Source of the DNA: Candidatus Woesearchaeota archaeon
Lineage (GTDB): Archaea > Nanobdellota > Nanobdellia > Woesearchaeales > UBA10216
Assembly: GCA_018303115.1 (NCBI GenBank)
Contig: JAGVYT010000018.1
Coordinates: 1-35,256, forward strand
Length of the DNA stretch: 35,256 nt
Reading direction: 5' to 3'
The number at the start of each line of letters is the position of its first letter. The stretch's first letter is position 1. Under the pieces are notes generated by a model that was given only the letters and a program-made list of their open reading frames with translations, was not told where the DNA came from and did no database searches. The translations under genes were made by a program, and so were the position numbers. Below, piece after piece: positions 33,440 to 35,256 of the stretch.

Positions 33440-35256
33440 TTATACACTACCTCATACAACTTTCCGTAGTCATTCCAGTAAAGCAGCTTTGCATTTTTCT
33501 GCAGCAATCCTGTAACTGCTTCATTGCCCCGCTGAATAAGGTATGTGCGCGATGTTATGTTTTTCTTGTCAGCATACATGGCGTTCTCCACTAAAAGATG
33601 TGTTATGCCTATTTCCTCAAGCCTGTTAAGCAGCAACGTGCTGCTGTTGATGGTTGAAAAGTCTATGTAACCCTGCCATGCCGGATGGCATCCCACATAG
33701 TCGTGCTCGCTATAGTATCCTCTTATATCGCCGTAAAGGCAAATCTTGGCTTCCTGCAGGTTCTCGTTTGCATATTGCAGCAGCTCATAATTTTGAACCT
33801 TCTGTCTGAGAAAGTCCTCCCTTGTCTGCAGCCCTGCAGCAACTTTTAGTTCATCTGAGTTTGCGCCAGCCCACATTGCCGCATTCACCGCTATAATGAC
33901 TGCGAAACTGACTGCTGCGACAACTGTCAGTTTCTTCTTGAGCATCATGCTAACCGAATAAGCGGATGCTACCGATAGCATTGCAAACGCCACAAAGAGG
34001 TATCTTAATATCTGGGCTGTAAAGAACCATGGGATTATGAAGGCCGCTGTCATTAAGAGCAGCACTTTTATCTTTTTGTCCACGTTCTTCATCAAAAGAA
34101 GGGCAGGCACGTAAGCCAGGAAAACAGGCCCTATCCCTGTAAGCTCCCTAAACGCTGTGCTGTGCATTGTCGCATTCCATGGCAGTTTTATCAGTTCGAT
34201 TACGCCTGTTCCAAGTCCTACGCCTGCCAGTGTTTCTGTCCAGAATTGAGAAAGCACTGAATTAAGGTATTGCCCTCCAAAGATATTGTAAAAGAGCGGG
34301 TAAACCGGGTTGCCTGTGTTGATAAAAGCCCTTGCAAGCCATGGCAGGGCAACGCCTGCTGCCACCATTGCGTATAATGCAAGCCCATTGAAATCTCTTT
34401 TTCTCTTTATTATCAGGTAATCGTATGCAAGGAACACTCCTATTATTGCCGGTGCTAGTATAGCCGATGTTTTTGTTGATGCTGCCATTCCTGCCATTGC
34501 AGCGCTGACAGCAATCATCGATTTTTTCCCCGTGCTGTGCCAGATGAAAAACGCGTATACTGCCAGGAAAGCGTAGAGCCCTGTCGCTATGTCCACAAAG
34601 CCCCTTACATTATAGAGGGAGAATATCGGCAGCGTGTAAAATATCGCAGCAGCCAGCAGCCCGCTCCTTTTTGTAAAGTATCTCGCGCAGAAAAAATATA
34701 TTGCGAGTGCCAGAAGCAGTCCGATGTAGACTGCTACAGTCTCGCTCAGCTCTCCGCTTTCAAGAAGGTAGCCGTCTAAGAAAAGCATGTTTGCTGCAAG
34801 CGGGTAGTTTGATGGTATGATGTCCGGGATGCTTGTTATTCGGTGCTGTTCGGCATAAATTTTCGGCACGGCAATGTGGTGGGCTATGGCATCTGACGAG
34901 TGCACAGGGGCAAGTGCTGCGGCTAAGTTAAGAACCGCTAAAACAGCCAGCATCAGCAGCAGGATGTTGTCAAAGTTCAGTTTGTAATCATGATGCCTTA
35001 TGCTACGCCATAAATACAGCACTGCCTTTTTTACCCTTCTGTAAAATATTAGCAGCAGCAGCAAAAGGATTACTCTGAAATAGATGCTGTGCAAAAATCC
35101 CAAAAGCCCTATGGCAAATGTTGCGTATGAAAAAATAACAAGCCCTACCGCCTGCGAGAACACCGCCTCTTCGCCGAAGCTTCTGAACATTATCCTTGTT
35201 TTGTCAAGGAAAAAGCTTCCAGTAGCGTAAGCGGCAAGAACAAACGCTGCCAGGTA
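33436..35256 (-). CDS. Large GT-C/GT39-like polytopic membrane protein, 5' end beyond the window
   Basis: Loop motif APVHSSDAIAHHIAVPKIYAEQHRITSIPDIIPSNYPL; frame stays open from the listed Met (35190) to the edge, encoding YLAAFVLAAYATGSFFLDKTRI. Confidence 0.78.
   Translation of the reverse strand, partial: YLAAFVLAAYATGSFFLDKTRIMFRSFGEEAVFSQAVGLVIFSYATFAIGLLGFLHSIYFRVILLLLLLIFYRRVKKAVLYLWRSIRHHDYKLNFDNILLLMLAVLAVLNLAAALAPVHSSDAIAHHIAVPKIYAEQHRITSIPDIIPSNYPLAANMLFLDGYLLESGELSETVAVYIGLLLALAIYFFCARYFTKRSGLLAAAIFYTLPIFSLYNVRGFVDIATGLYAFLAVYAFFIWHSTGKKSMIAVSAAMAGMAASTKTSAILAPAIIGVFLAYDYLIIKRKRDFNGLALYAMVAAGVALPWLARAFINTGNPVYPLFYNIFGGQYLNSVLSQFWTETLAGVGLGTGVIELIKLPWNATMHSTAFRELTGIGPVFLAYVPALLLMKNVDKKIKVLLLMTAAFIIPWFFTAQILRYLFVAFAMLSVASAYSVSMMLKKKLTVVAAVSFAVIIAVNAAMWAGANSDELKVAAGLQTREDFLRQKVQNYELLQYANENLQEAKICLYGDIRGYYSEHDYVGCHPAWQGYIDFSTINSSTLLLNRLEEIGITHLLVENAMYADKKNITSRTYLIQRGNEAVTGLLQKNAKLLYWNDYGKLYEVVYN

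Noticed and set aside
1-35256. tRNA and rRNA genes
   Set aside because: No recognisable tRNA cloverleaf with conserved T-arm GTTCRA or rRNA signature was seen by eye; a tRNAscan-SE/Infernal run would be needed to exclude them.

Overview
This appears to be an archaeal chromosome segment: RadA, TATA boxes about 25-30 nt upstream of many start codons, and mostly leaderless genes. A DPANN-type lineage is only an inference. The left end has a small conserved ORF, radA interrupted by a 508-aa LAGLIDADG intein in the Walker A site, and an AbrB-like/PIN (VapBC-type) toxin-antitoxin pair behind a perfect 26-bp palindrome. From about 4.7 kb to the right edge is a large surface-glycan / glycosylation cluster. 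It contains GT2 and GT4 glycosyltransferases, a Wzx-like flippase, five large GT-C-like membrane proteins (one running off the right edge), two small membrane partner ORFs, SDR epimerases/dehydratases (one with a zinc-ribbon insertion), cupins, a DegT aminotransferase, a Gfo/Idh/MocA oxidoreductase, a sugar C-methyltransferase, a NodU/CmcH-type carbamoyltransferase, a GtrA-like protein and a YdjM-like protein. The least-explained signal is between and partly inside the genes: several families of short, structured repeats with no transposase in the window. These are (1) a multi-hairpin element with conserved architecture but variable stems (four loci; one splits a CDS, one forms the 3' end of the GtrA-like gene); (2) elements bounded by GGCGTTGTCCTAAA inverted repeats; (3) elements bounded by GGTAATnnnAAGTTA inverted repeats next to promoters; (4) a 59-bp dispersed repeat. 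All calls come from reading the sequence; no database search was run.
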